Assembly: GCA_946527725.1 (NCBI GenBank)
Contig: CAMMYM010000010.1
Span: 1-32,897 of the forward strand
DNA from: an uncultured Clostridia bacterium
GTDB lineage: Bacteria > Bacillota > Clostridia > Christensenellales > Aristaeellaceae
Direction: 5' to 3'
DNA length: 32,897 bases
Both the position numbers and the translations under genes were made by a program. Positions 1-7,297 of the stretch are shown here, one piece after another. A model generated the notes under the pieces. It worked only from the letters and a program-made list of their open reading frames with translations. It was not told the DNA's origin and searched no databases. The first letter of the stretch is position 1, and each line of letters begins with the position of its first letter.

Positions 1-1
1 G

Positions 2-976
2 AAGAGCCCCGGCCGCCGCGAGATCGGCCACGGCGCCCTGGCGGAGCGGGCCCTGCTGCCCGTGATCCCCGATGAGGACAAGTTCCCCTACGCGCTGCGC
101 CTGGTAAGCGAAATCCTGTCCTCCAACGGTTCCTCCTCCATGGCTTCCGTCTGCGGTTCCACGCTGAGCCTGATGGATGCCGGCGTGCCGATCACCGCCC
201 CTGTCGCAGGCGTTGCGATGGGCCTGATCACGGACAAGGAATCCGGCAAGCTGGCCGTGCTGACCGATATCCAGGGCCTGGAAGATTTCCTCGGCGATAT
301 GGACTTCAAGGTCGCCGGCTCCATGAACGGCATTACCGCCCTGCAGATGGACATCAAGATTGCCGGCATCAACCGGGCCATCCTGCAGCAGGCGCTGCAC
401 CAGGCGCTCGAAGGCCGCCTGTACATCCTGAAGATCATGCTCGACACCCTCGGCCAGCCGCGGGAAGAGCTGAGCCCCTATGCGCCGAAGATCATCCGCT
501 TCACGATCAACCCCGAGAAGATCCGTGAAGTCATCGGACCCGGCGGAAAGATGATCAACAAGATCATTGCCGAAACCGGCGTCAAGATCGACATCGAGGA
601 CGACGGCCGCGTCTTCATCTCCACGCCCGACCAGGAAGCGGCGGACAAGGCCCGCCGGATCATCGAAGGCATCGCCAAGGATATCGAAGTCGGCGACGTG
701 TACACCGGCAAGGTCGTGCGCATCATGAACTTCGGCGCCTTTGTGGAACTGGCTCCCGGAAAGGACGGAATGATCCATATTTCCAAGCTGGACACGAAGC
801 GGGTTGAGAAGGTTGAAGATGTCGTGAATATCGGCGACGAGCTGGAAGTGCGCGTCAGCGAGATCGATGCGCAGGGCCGCATCAACCTCGTCCGGAACGA
901 CATTACCTACAGCGAAGCGCCGCGCCATGCAGACGGCGGTTTCCGCCGTCCCCCGCGCCGCAGCAGCCAGGATTGA
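2..976 (+). CDS. pnp: Polyribonucleotide nucleotidyltransferase (PNPase), 3' part only
   Basis: PNPase degrades RNA 3'-5' by phosphorolysis and is a core enzyme of RNA turnover in the cytoplasm. The reading frame is already open at base 2, and the first residues read [20 protein letters not shown], a signature of the second RNase PH core. The gene therefore begins outside the window; the GTG at 62 is only an internal valine. The fragment of about 325 residues holds the end of that core ([18 protein letters not shown]), the helical linker, a KH domain ([15 protein letters not shown]) and an S1 domain ([20 protein letters not shown]). It ends in a short Arg/Pro-rich tail after S1, with TGA at 974-976. 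A strong hairpin follows at once. Identification is secure; only the N-terminal half is missing. Confidence 0.96.
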   Translation, partial: KSPGRREIGHGALAERALLPVIPDEDKFPYALRLVSEILSSNGSSSMASVCGSTLSLMDAGVPITAPVAGVAMGLITDKESGKLAVLTDIQGLEDFLGDMDFKVAGSMNGITALQMDIKIAGINRAILQQALHQALEGRLYILKIMLDTLGQPREELSPYAPKIIRFTINPEKIREVIGPGGKMINKIIAETGVKIDIEDDGRVFISTPDQEAADKARRIIEGIAKDIEVGDVYTGKVVRIMNFGAFVELAPGKDGMIHISKLDTKRVEKVEDVVNIGDELEVRVSEIDAQGRINLVRNDITYSEAPRHADGGFRRPPRRSSQD

Positions 977-987
977 CGAAAGGTTTG

Positions 988-1019
988 CAGCCTCCGGTAT
1001 GCGCCGGAGGCTGTATTTT
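988..1019 (+). terminator. Intrinsic terminator after pnp
   Basis: A perfect 10-bp stem (988-997 with 1004-1013, CAGCCTCCGG against CCGGAGGCTG) has a 6-nt loop and is followed by TATTTT. It starts 12 nt after the pnp stop and ends only 11 nt before the ruvX start codon, so it probably limits but may not abolish read-through into ruvX. Confidence 0.8.
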
Positions 1020-1029
1020 GTGATGAAGC

Positions 1030-1452
1030 ATGAATGAAAGAATTGTCGCGCTGGATATCGGGGACGTCCGCATCGGCGTTGCCGTTTCCGACCTTACCCG
1101 CACCATCGCAACGCCTGTCGAAGTGATCACGCGGATCGGCTGGGGGCCGGACATCCGGAAAATCCGGGAGATCTGCGAGCGCTTCGGCACAGGCTTCATC
1201 GTTTCCGGCCTCCCGCTGAACATGGACGGTTCAGAAGGCTTCCAGGCCAAAAAAGTGCGCGACTTCTGCGCAATGCTGGCCGGAAACGGCCTGCACGTGG
1301 AATTCCAGGACGAGCGGCTGACGACCGTCACCGCGGAAGACGCGCTGGCGGAAGGCGGTATTTCCCGGCAGGAAAGAAAACAGAAAGTGGATAAAGTCGC
1401 AGCCGCGATCATCCTGCAGCAATGGCTGGATGAACACGGCAGCAACCAATAA
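1030..1452 (+). CDS. ruvX: Putative pre-16S rRNA nuclease / Holliday junction resolvase-like RuvX (YqgF)
   Basis: The 140 residues match the usual length of the YqgF/RuvX family, an RNase H-like nuclease linked to 16S rRNA 5' end maturation (and earlier to Holliday junction resolution). The N-terminus ALDIGDVRIGVAVSD carries the first catalytic Asp of the RNase H fold. The motifs DERLTTVTAEDAL (catalytic Glu region) and KVDKVAAAIILQQWL near the C-terminus are family hallmarks. The DUF1292 gene begins 12 nt downstream, which matches the common Bacillota pair. The ATG at 1030 is the only start that gives the complete N-terminal strand, yet no good Shine-Dalgarno sequence precedes it; the upstream 20 nt are the pnp terminator and TGATGAAGC. 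Confidence 0.93.
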   Translation: MNERIVALDIGDVRIGVAVSDLTRTIATPVEVITRIGWGPDIRKIREICERFGTGFIVSGLPLNMDGSEGFQAKKVRDFCAMLAGNGLHVEFQDERLTTVTAEDALAEGGISRQERKQKVDKVAAAIILQQWLDEHGSNQ

Positions 1453-1464
1453 GGAGGAAGAAAT

Positions 1465-1764
1465 ATGGCAGACTGGAATCCCGGCAGCATGCCCGAAGGC
1501 GAAGAGGAAAACGACCTGGTGGAACTGATTGACGAGAACGGCGAACACACGGTATTCGAGCATCTTGCGACGCTCGAATATGAAGGCGAAAGCTACCTTG
1601 CGCTGTGCGACCCGGAGGCGGACGAGGACGACCTCGAAGTCTTTATCCTGAAAATCGACCAGGACGAGGACGGCAACGACGTCTACAACGTGCCGGAGGA
1701 CGACGTGGCGGACGCAGTGTTTGCAAAGCTTGTCGAAATGACAGACGACCTCGGAAACGAATAA
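1465..1764 (+). CDS. DUF1292 family protein (YrzB-like)
   Basis: A small acidic protein of 99 residues, rich in Asp and Glu. Its core reads VELIDENGEHTVFEHLATLEYEGESYLAL followed by an acidic stretch and an FILKI strand, the pattern of DUF1292 proteins that commonly sit beside ruvX in Bacillota. Function is not established for the family. The start at 1465 is supported by a strong AAGGAGG at 1452-1458 overlapping the end of ruvX, so it is very likely co-transcribed and perhaps translationally linked with it. A hairpin lies 32 nt after the stop. Confidence 0.88.
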   Translation: MADWNPGSMPEGEEENDLVELIDENGEHTVFEHLATLEYEGESYLALCDPEADEDDLEVFILKIDQDEDGNDVYNVPEDDVADAVFAKLVEMTDDLGNE

Positions 1765-1796
1765 CGGACGGAAACCGCATTTGCAGGTTCCATGAA

Positions 1797-1823
1797 GGAA
1801 GGCAGGCATTACGCCTGCCTTCC
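1797..1823. terminator. Hairpin between convergent genes, probable bidirectional terminator
   Basis: A perfect 11-bp stem (1797-1807 GGAAGGCAGGC with 1813-1823) and a 5-nt loop lie between the DUF1292 gene and the converging GGDEF gene. The stop codon of the latter falls in the loop. There is no clear U-tract on either side, so termination strength is uncertain. Confidence 0.5.
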
Positions 1824-3701
1824 CTGCTTCCTGCGGGCTTTATCCGCGTACATTTCCCGGTCCGCTTTCGTCATGTATTCATCCATGCCGTTCTCCCCGT
1901 CCGGCACCGCGGAATACATGCCGATGCTGGCGCTGATTTCGCAGATCCACGGATCCCCGCGGTTCATCCGCTCCAGTGAATCCCGGATCAACGGGATCAG
2001 TTTCCTGGCTTCCTCCAGGGACGGGCTGATGCCGAAGGCCTGGAATTCGTCACCGCTGATATGCACGGGTACGATCCCGTGCTTTTCAAGCACGCCCAGC
2101 GCCTTCCCCATCCTGCAGATCGCTTCGTCCCCCTTCAGGTGGCCGTAAGTGTCGTTGATCCGCTTCATATGGTCCATATCCATACTGATGACGGTGAAGT
2201 ATTTGCCTTCTTTCCTGGCCTTTTCCAGCACGAGCGGCGCCTGTTCCATGTATCCGCGCCGGTTCAGCATGCCTGTCATGATATCATGGACAGCCATGTT
2301 TTCGATCGTCGCGGCAGATTTCTTGATATTGGTCTGCAGGTAAAGGCTGATCAGCGCGCCGTTGAGCAGCATCAGGACAGAATACAGCGCTGCCCCTGTG
2401 CCGCTCCCGAGTTCCATGACCACGTACCCGAAATTCCGGTTCCGGTAATACAGCGGGCAGAAAACAAGGCAGGACGTATTCTTCCGCATCTCCTGCAGGG
2501 CCGGCACCAGGTCCCGCCGGTCAAAAAGCACCGGTTTGTATTCCCTGCCGTTGCGCACGCCGTAGAGCAGCAGCATTTCCGGCGGATAATGGTGCATATC
2601 GCCGTCCGGGGCTTCGCTTTCCCGGCAGATGGCCGGATCGACGCACAGGTACATTTCCCGGATATTCCAGCTGGCAACAAACTCCCGGATTTTTTCCGCG
2701 GCTTCCTGTTCGTCGCCGACGCCGGCGAGGGTGCCGGAGAACATACTGACCCTCGTAAGGATCGTCTCCATGTTCCAGCGCTCGGTGCCGAGGGCGCGGA
2801 GCTTGTCGTTCATGTGCTCCATGTTCTGCGCGCAGCCGCAGCTTTCGCCGTAAATCGGGATCGTCGACAGGATGATTTCCTTCTCTTCCGGCACCTCGCC
2901 GCCGATCCACCGGCAAAGGACCTCGACGGCCTTGCGCGCGGAGCGGTCGATCGGCCGGCACACCGTCGTCAGGCCGCGCATGACGGCCTCCCGCAGCGCG
3001 TCAAAGCCGGTGACGGCCACGTCGCGCGGAACGCGGATGCCGTGCTCGTTGAAGCATTCGATCACGCTCAGCGCCATATCGTCATTCGCGCAGATCACCG
3101 CATCCGGGATCTGCCCGCCCATTTCGAGGATTTCCTCCGCGGCCTTCCGGCCCCCGACCCGGGTCCATTCCCCGTCGAAGATGAGCCTTTCATCCAGCTC
3201 GAGGCCGTGCCTGCGCATGGCTTCGCGGCATGCCTCCAGCCGGGTAATGCATACATTCGAGTTCAGCGGCCCGCTGATAAAGGCGATCCTCCGGGCGCCG
3301 TGCTCCGTGATCAGGTGCTCCGTCAGCTCGCCGACGCTGATGGCGTCGTCAAAAAAGATGCCGACCGCGCCGTCCTGCGGCACGTCGACGGACACATGGG
3401 GCTTGCCGCTCTTTTCCAGGGGCTCCAGCACGTCGAGCACCTTGCGGTAGGCCACGTCGTTGCCCATTGTCGCCAGCATGGAGATCACACCGTCAAACTC
3501 GTCCAGGTCCGGCAGGTCGTAAATCATGCTTTCGCCGTATTCACTGCTGGTGGAGATCGCCACGTTCATATGGCCCTGGCTGTTGAAAATGCAGATATCC
3601 ACGTCGTTCTGCACACCGGCGGAAAGCAGCCCGGATGCAAAATCCTGCTGGTATTCCCGGTCAATGCTGGCTACCAGTACAGCGATCCGCTTGCGGGCCA
3701 T
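1809..3701 (-). CDS. LacI-like substrate-binding domain fused to GAF-like region and GGDEF (SGDEF) domain
   Basis: A 630-residue protein in three parts. Residues 1-290 form a periplasmic-binding-protein fold of the LacI/GalR effector type (KRIAVLVASIDREYQQDF; GARRIAFISGP; PDAVICANDDMALSVIECF; VTGFDALREA). It has no DNA-binding helix-turn-helix and no signal peptide, so it should be cytosolic. About 310-455 resembles a GAF-like sensor. About 465-625 is a GGDEF domain with MDMDHMKRINDTYGHLKGDEA and a variant signature SGDEF at 549-553; there is no RxxD inhibitory site just upstream. The likely role is a diguanylate cyclase (cyclic-di-GMP synthesis) switched by a cytoplasmic sugar; ligand and activity are inferred. 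The start has an ideal AGGAGGTG ribosome site and its own promoter, divergent from the GH127 gene. Similar substrate-binding plus GGDEF fusions exist in Clostridia. Confidence 0.87.
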   Translation of the reverse strand: MARKRIAVLVASIDREYQQDFASGLLSAGVQNDVDICIFNSQGHMNVAISTSSEYGESMIYDLPDLDEFDGVISMLATMGNDVAYRKVLDVLEPLEKSGKPHVSVDVPQDGAVGIFFDDAISVGELTEHLITEHGARRIAFISGPLNSNVCITRLEACREAMRRHGLELDERLIFDGEWTRVGGRKAAEEILEMGGQIPDAVICANDDMALSVIECFNEHGIRVPRDVAVTGFDALREAVMRGLTTVCRPIDRSARKAVEVLCRWIGGEVPEEKEIILSTIPIYGESCGCAQNMEHMNDKLRALGTERWNMETILTRVSMFSGTLAGVGDEQEAAEKIREFVASWNIREMYLCVDPAICRESEAPDGDMHHYPPEMLLLYGVRNGREYKPVLFDRRDLVPALQEMRKNTSCLVFCPLYYRNRNFGYVVMELGSGTGAALYSVLMLLNGALISLYLQTNIKKSAATIENMAVHDIMTGMLNRRGYMEQAPLVLEKARKEGKYFTVISMDMDHMKRINDTYGHLKGDEAICRMGKALGVLEKHGIVPVHISGDEFQAFGISPSLEEARKLIPLIRDSLERMNRGDPWICEISASIGMYSAVPDGENGMDEYMTKADREMYADKARRKQGRQA

Positions 3702-3729
3702 AACGACACCTCCTGCAAAATTGCCAGAG

Positions 3730-3752
3730 CAAACTTATCAGAACGAACTTAT
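3730..3752 (-). promoter_or_regulatory. Paired direct repeat in the leader of the GGDEF gene, possible operator
   Basis: On the plus strand CAAACTTAT (3730-3738) and CGAACTTAT (3744-3752) are near-identical 9-mers spaced 14 nt start to start. They lie in the leader just downstream of the -10 box. Two spaced half-sites in AT-rich DNA suggest a regulator-binding site, but no regulator is known. Confidence 0.3.
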
Positions 3753-3764
3753 TTGTATAAAAAT

Positions 3765-3793
3765 ACTATAACATCTTTTTCGGTTCCGGACAA
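3765..3793 (-). promoter_or_regulatory. Sigma-A-type promoter of the LacI-GGDEF gene
   Basis: Reading the minus strand, TTGTCC (3793-3788) and TATAGT (3770-3765) are separated by 17 nt. The expected transcript starts about 60 nt before the ATG at 3701. Confidence 0.65.
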
Positions 3794-3809
3794 GGGCGCA
3801 TTTCTGCTG

Positions 3810-3838
3810 TTGCCCAATGCCTGTGACTATGCTACAAT
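3810..3838 (+). promoter_or_regulatory. Promoter of the GH127 gene
   Basis: TTGCCC (3810-3815) and TACAAT (3833-3838) are 17 nt apart, with TATGC just before the -10 resembling an extended -10. The start codon is 43 nt downstream, and AAAAGGA lies shortly before it. Confidence 0.55.
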
Positions 3839-3880
3839 TGCCCCGGAACCTCTGATGAAAATGAAAAGGATGAATCACCG

Positions 3881-5710
3881 ATGCTGAAACGTGCGCCGAT
3901 CCAGAACGTCCGTATCTCGCCCGGCCTTTTCCGCAGCCGCATGAAGCTGAATGAAGATTACCTGATGGAACTGGATTCCGTCTGCCTGCTGCAGAATTTC
4001 TATTTTGAAGCCGGTATCCAGCTCCCCGGCCAGCAGTCAATCTCCGATCCGTCCGCTGCCAGGCTTCACTGGGGCTGGGAGGCTCCCAGCTGCCAGCTGC
4101 GCGGCCATTTCCTCGGGCACTGGCTGTCCGCTGCCGCGGCCCTGTGCGCCAATGAAGACCGTCCCCAGCTCAGGGCGAAGCTTGAATGGATCGTCGGCGA
4201 GCTCGCGCGCTGCCAGGAGCTGAACGGCGGCGAATGGGTCGGTTCCATTCCCGAGAAGTATTTTGACATGCTCCGTCCGGGCCGCTATATCTGGTCCCCG
4301 CAGTATACGATGCACAAGACCATTCTCGGCCTGAAGGACGTGTACGACCGGCTGCACATTGAAACAGCGATCGGGATCCTCGACCGGCTGGCGGACTGGT
4401 ATGTCCGCTGGGTAGGCTCCGTGCAGGATTCAAATCCGGACGCCGTTTTCAGCGGTGAGCAGGCCGGTATGCTGGAAGTCTGGTGCGACCTGTACGCGCT
4501 GACAGGGAAAGACAAGTACCTCCGCCTGGTCCGCGCATACGAAGGCAACGCGCTTTTTGACCGCCTGGACCGGGGCGGCGACGCGCTCTCCGACGATCAT
4601 GCCAACGCAAGCATTCCCGTATCCCACGGCGCGGGCAGGCTGTACGAAATCACGGGCGAACAGGTCTGGAAGGACCGCATGGAAGCCTTCTGGAAGACAG
4701 CGGTGACCGACCGCGGCATGTTCAGCACCACGGGCTCGAATGCCGGCGAATTCTGGATCCCGCCCCGCAGCCACAGCCATTTCATGTGCAGTACCGACCA
4801 GGAATTCTGCACCGTTTACAACATGGTGCGCACGGCTGAATACCTGTACCGCTGGACGGGCGACACCCGCTACGCCGATTATATTGAGCGGGCAATCTAC
4901 AACGGATTCCTCGCCCAGCAGAACGGGCAGACCGGCATGCCGACATATTTCCTGCCGATGACCCCCGGCAGTCGGAAAACATGGGGCAGCCGCACGCATG
5001 ACTTCTGGTGCTGCTTCGGCACCATGGTCCAGGCCCAGACGCTCTATCCGGAGCTCATCTGGTACACGGACGGGAACGGCGTCACCGTCAGCCAGTATAT
5101 TCCCTCCGAAACATGCCTGGAGCTCTCCTGCGGCACAGTACGCCTGGCCCAGGCCGTGCATATGAAGAATTACGACAACCAGGTGCTCTTCGATGAGCAC
5201 GGCGGCGGACGCGTATCCCGCTGGAGCCTGCGCTTCGCGGTGCAGGGCCCCGCCGGCAGCGAATGGACGCTCAGGCTGCGCCTGCCGTGCTGGTGCACCG
5301 GACGCCCGGAGATCAGCATCAACGGCGAGCCGGCCGGCGATGTCCCCGTGCAGGACGGATATATTACGCTGGACCGCGCATGGGGCAGCGATACCGTCGA
5401 CATCTTCTTCCCGTCCGGCGTATGCGCCGAACCCCTTCCGGACGATCCCTCGCTGTTCTCCCTGGTGGACGGCCCGATCGTCCTGGCCGGCCTGACGGCC
5501 GCCGACCGCCCGCTTGCCGGCGATCTTTCCGATCCGGCTTCCTTCCTGATCCCCGAAACCCCGCACACCTACAGCACCTATGTATGGCAGCAGAACACCT
5601 ACCGCACGCGCGGCCAGGGGGAAAACTTCCGCCTGGTTCCCCTCTACGACGTGCAGGATGAAGCATATACCGTCTATTTCAGCACCTTGACGCCCGTTTC
5701 CCGTAAGTGA
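3881..5710 (+). CDS. GH127 family beta-L-arabinofuranosidase (DUF1680)
   Basis: A 609-residue glycoside hydrolase predicted to release L-arabinofuranose from beta-linked arabino-oligosaccharides. It has no signal peptide, so substrates are presumably imported. In family GH127 a zinc ion is held by one Glu and three Cys, one of which is the nucleophile. Here these map to E308 and C310 ([10 protein letters not shown]) and C377/C378 (DFWCCFGTM). The acid/base Glu is probably E290 (NAGEFW). The N-terminal (alpha/alpha) barrel shows [20 protein letters not shown] and [10 protein letters not shown], and a beta-sandwich C-terminal region follows. The start is the ATG at 3881, just after AAAAGGATGAATCACCG. 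The neighbouring LacI-like sensor suggests sugar-linked control. Related families (GH146 and similar) share the fold, so the exact linkage is not certain. Confidence 0.88.
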   Translation: MLKRAPIQNVRISPGLFRSRMKLNEDYLMELDSVCLLQNFYFEAGIQLPGQQSISDPSAARLHWGWEAPSCQLRGHFLGHWLSAAAALCANEDRPQLRAKLEWIVGELARCQELNGGEWVGSIPEKYFDMLRPGRYIWSPQYTMHKTILGLKDVYDRLHIETAIGILDRLADWYVRWVGSVQDSNPDAVFSGEQAGMLEVWCDLYALTGKDKYLRLVRAYEGNALFDRLDRGGDALSDDHANASIPVSHGAGRLYEITGEQVWKDRMEAFWKTAVTDRGMFSTTGSNAGEFWIPPRSHSHFMCSTDQEFCTVYNMVRTAEYLYRWTGDTRYADYIERAIYNGFLAQQNGQTGMPTYFLPMTPGSRKTWGSRTHDFWCCFGTMVQAQTLYPELIWYTDGNGVTVSQYIPSETCLELSCGTVRLAQAVHMKNYDNQVLFDEHGGGRVSRWSLRFAVQGPAGSEWTLRLRLPCWCTGRPEISINGEPAGDVPVQDGYITLDRAWGSDTVDIFFPSGVCAEPLPDDPSLFSLVDGPIVLAGLTAADRPLAGDLSDPASFLIPETPHTYSTYVWQQNTYRTRGQGENFRLVPLYDVQDEAYTVYFSTLTPVSRK

Positions 5711-5716
5711 TATACT
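5687..5716 (+). promoter_or_regulatory. Promoter of tRNA-Leu, overlapping the GH127 stop
   Basis: TTGACG (5687-5692) and TATACT (5711-5716) are 18 nt apart. The -35 lies in the last codons of the GH127 gene and the -10 begins right after its TGA. The tRNA starts 10 nt after the -10. Confidence 0.6.
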
Positions 5717-5726
5717 TGCGGGGTAT

Positions 5727-5809
5727 GCGGATGTGGTGGAATGGCAGACACCGGGGACTTAAAATCCCCTGCCCTCACCGGCGTGCGGGTTCGAGTCCCG
5801 CCATCCGCA
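5727..5809 (+). tRNA. tRNA-Leu (anticodon UAA)
   Basis: An 83-nt class II tRNA. The acceptor arms are GCGGATG (5727-5733) and CATCCGC (5802-5808), with discriminator A at 5809. The anticodon stem GGGGA/TCCCC (5753-5757, 5765-5769) encloses the loop CTTAAAA with anticodon TAA at 5760-5762. The long variable arm and the T-loop GGTTCGAGTCC are typical of leucine tRNAs. The 3' CCA is not encoded (AC then G) and must be added by an enzyme. It decodes UUA, and UUG by wobble. It has its own promoter and terminator. Confidence 0.97.
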
Positions 5810-5813
5810 CGCG

Positions 5814-5841
5814 GCCCTGCAGCCCGGCTGCAGGGCTTTTT
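5814..5841 (+). terminator. Intrinsic terminator of tRNA-Leu (and possibly GH127)
   Basis: A perfect 9-bp GC-rich stem (5814-5822 GCCCTGCAG with 5828-5836 CTGCAGGGC), a 5-nt loop and a run of five T (5837-5841). Confidence 0.88.
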
Positions 5842-5847
5842 GACTGC

Positions 5848-5883
5848 AAAAAAAGGAACTGACGGCCAGCGCTCATCCGTTCC
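5848..5883 (-). terminator. Terminator at the end of the long priA-rsmG transcription unit
   Basis: On the minus strand GGAACGG pairs with CCG and GTTCC through an asymmetric bulge (plus-strand 5855-5859 with 5879-5883). Seven T follow (plus-strand A-run 5848-5854). The stem begins inside the last codons of rsmG. The hairpin is imperfect but the U-tract is good. Confidence 0.55.
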
Positions 5884-6601
5884 TTTCCCCCAGGGGTTTT
5901 GCCTTGGGGGTTCCCGCCTTCCGCGGATACGCGGAGGCGGTTTTTGTCAGCTTGCGCACCGGAAGGATCCGGTGGTCCCAATCCCTGCCGTGCACAGGGC
6001 ACGGCACGGGCGCTTCCGGCCTTCCGCCGAGGACGGCGCATGCGCGCCTTCCCGCTTCGATTTCATTCCGGAGGGACGGCCCTTTCCAGCACAGGGCATA
6101 CCCGCCGACGCGCACATACGGCAGCAGGTATTCGCACAGGACGTCCAGGGGCGCCACCGCCCTCGCCACCGCAAGGTCATACTGCTCCCGATGCTGTTTT
6201 TCGCGGGCGGCATCCTCCGCCCGGGCATGGATCAGGACCGCGTTTGCCACGCCCGCAGCCTCGCAGACAGCCTCCAGGAAGCCCAGGCGTTTCTGCTGCG
6301 CATCCAGCAGCGCCACGGACAGGTCCGGCCGCGCCATGGCCAGCACCAGGCCGGGAAAACCCGCACCCGTTCCCACGTCAATGACGGACGCCCCCGGCAG
6401 GACCAGGCCCGTACGCAGCACGGCCAGGCTGTCGACAAAATGGCGGTCAACCATCTCATCCTCATCGAGGACAGCCGTCAGGTCCATCCGGCTGTTCCAT
6501 TCCTGCAGCATACGGAGGTAAACCTCCAGTTTTTCCGGCAGTCCGCCGACGGACTGCAGCCCGTTCTGCCGCAGCTTTTCAGCAATCATCCCACTGTCCA
6601 T
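5873..6601 (-). CDS. rsmG: 16S rRNA (guanine-527-N7)-methyltransferase RsmG (GidB)
   Basis: RsmG uses S-adenosylmethionine to methylate N7 of G527 in the 530 loop of 16S rRNA. The 242 residues match the family length. The Rossmann-type SAM site is clear (SVIDVGTGAGFPGLVLA), preceded by the family motif NLTAVLDEDEM-like stretch written here as MDLTAVLDEDEMVDRHFVDS, and followed by ARAVAPLDVLCEYLLPY. The ATG at 6601 is preceded by AAAGGA, which overlaps the stop of the ydcF-like gene. It is the last gene of the long minus-strand cluster. In many genomes rsmG follows mnmG; here mnmG is absent from the window, although mnmE lies four genes upstream. Confidence 0.96.
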   Translation of the reverse strand: MDSGMIAEKLRQNGLQSVGGLPEKLEVYLRMLQEWNSRMDLTAVLDEDEMVDRHFVDSLAVLRTGLVLPGASVIDVGTGAGFPGLVLAMARPDLSVALLDAQQKRLGFLEAVCEAAGVANAVLIHARAEDAAREKQHREQYDLAVARAVAPLDVLCEYLLPYVRVGGYALCWKGPSLRNEIEAGRRACAVLGGRPEAPVPCPVHGRDWDHRILPVRKLTKTASAYPRKAGTPKAKPLGERNG

Positions 6602-6613
6602 TCCGTTTTTCCT

Positions 6614-7246
6614 TTACAGGTCCAGGCGGAGATATTTCTTCAGCCAGTATTTGCACCAGGCAAGCGCTTCCCTGCCGTGGTTCTTGATCCAGTATTCCTG
6701 CAGGCACGGGCTGCCGATGCCGGAAGCGTCCAGCCCCAGGTCCCCGGCCAGGGCCATGGAGCGCGGAACATGGTAATCGCTCGTGACGATGATCACCTTC
6801 CGGATTTCGTCCGGATGCCCGTCCAGCAATTTTTTCGCGTTCTGCAGGTTCTGCTCCGTATTGAAGGAATCCGGATCCGCCAGGATGTATGCCGGGGGAA
6901 TGCCCTTCCCTTCCAGGTAGCGTTTCATCGCCAGGGCTTCCGGTTCCGGTTCGTCCTTCCCCTGCGCCCCGCAGACCACGATGGGAACGTTTTTCTTCTC
7001 CCAGACTTCCGCAGCCCTGTCCAGCCGCCAGCCCAGCTGGACGCTGGGGGTTCCGTCCGGGCGAACCTGCGCGCCGAGCACGACGATTGCATCATAATCC
7101 GCCTTTACTTCCGCCACTTCCCGGGGCACGCTCCCTTCCCGTATGCAGATATACCCAAGCAGCAGCCCGAACGCAGCGACCGCCAGCACCGCCAGCGTGA
7201 CCAGCGCCCGGACGAGCCGGTGCCTTTTCTTCTTTTCCTTCGTCAT
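6614..7246 (-). CDS. YdcF/SanA/ElyC family membrane-anchored protein (DUF218)
   Basis: A 210-residue protein with one N-terminal membrane segment (about residues 11-31) after a Lys/Arg-rich start, placing the rest outside the membrane. The DUF218 domain shows YDAIVVLGAQVRPDGTPS, the strand PIVVCGAQG with a Glu-rich follow-up, DSFNTEQNLQNAK and KVIIVTSDYHVPRSM, all typical of YdcF/SanA proteins. Members are linked to envelope integrity and, for ElyC, to peptidoglycan precursor metabolism, but the biochemical activity is not settled. The ATG is preceded by GAGAAGGTAAAC. It stands 51 nt after radC and 12 nt before rsmG, so co-transcription is likely. Confidence 0.88.
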   Translation of the reverse strand: MTKEKKKRHRLVRALVTLAVLAVAAFGLLLGYICIREGSVPREVAEVKADYDAIVVLGAQVRPDGTPSVQLGWRLDRAAEVWEKKNVPIVVCGAQGKDEPEPEALAMKRYLEGKGIPPAYILADPDSFNTEQNLQNAKKLLDGHPDEIRKVIIVTSDYHVPRSMALAGDLGLDASGIGSPCLQEYWIKNHGREALAWCKYWLKKYLRLDL

Positions 7247-7297
7247 GTTTACCTTCTCCCCGTTTTTCTGCTGCCCCGCAGGCCGCCGGCCCCCGGG

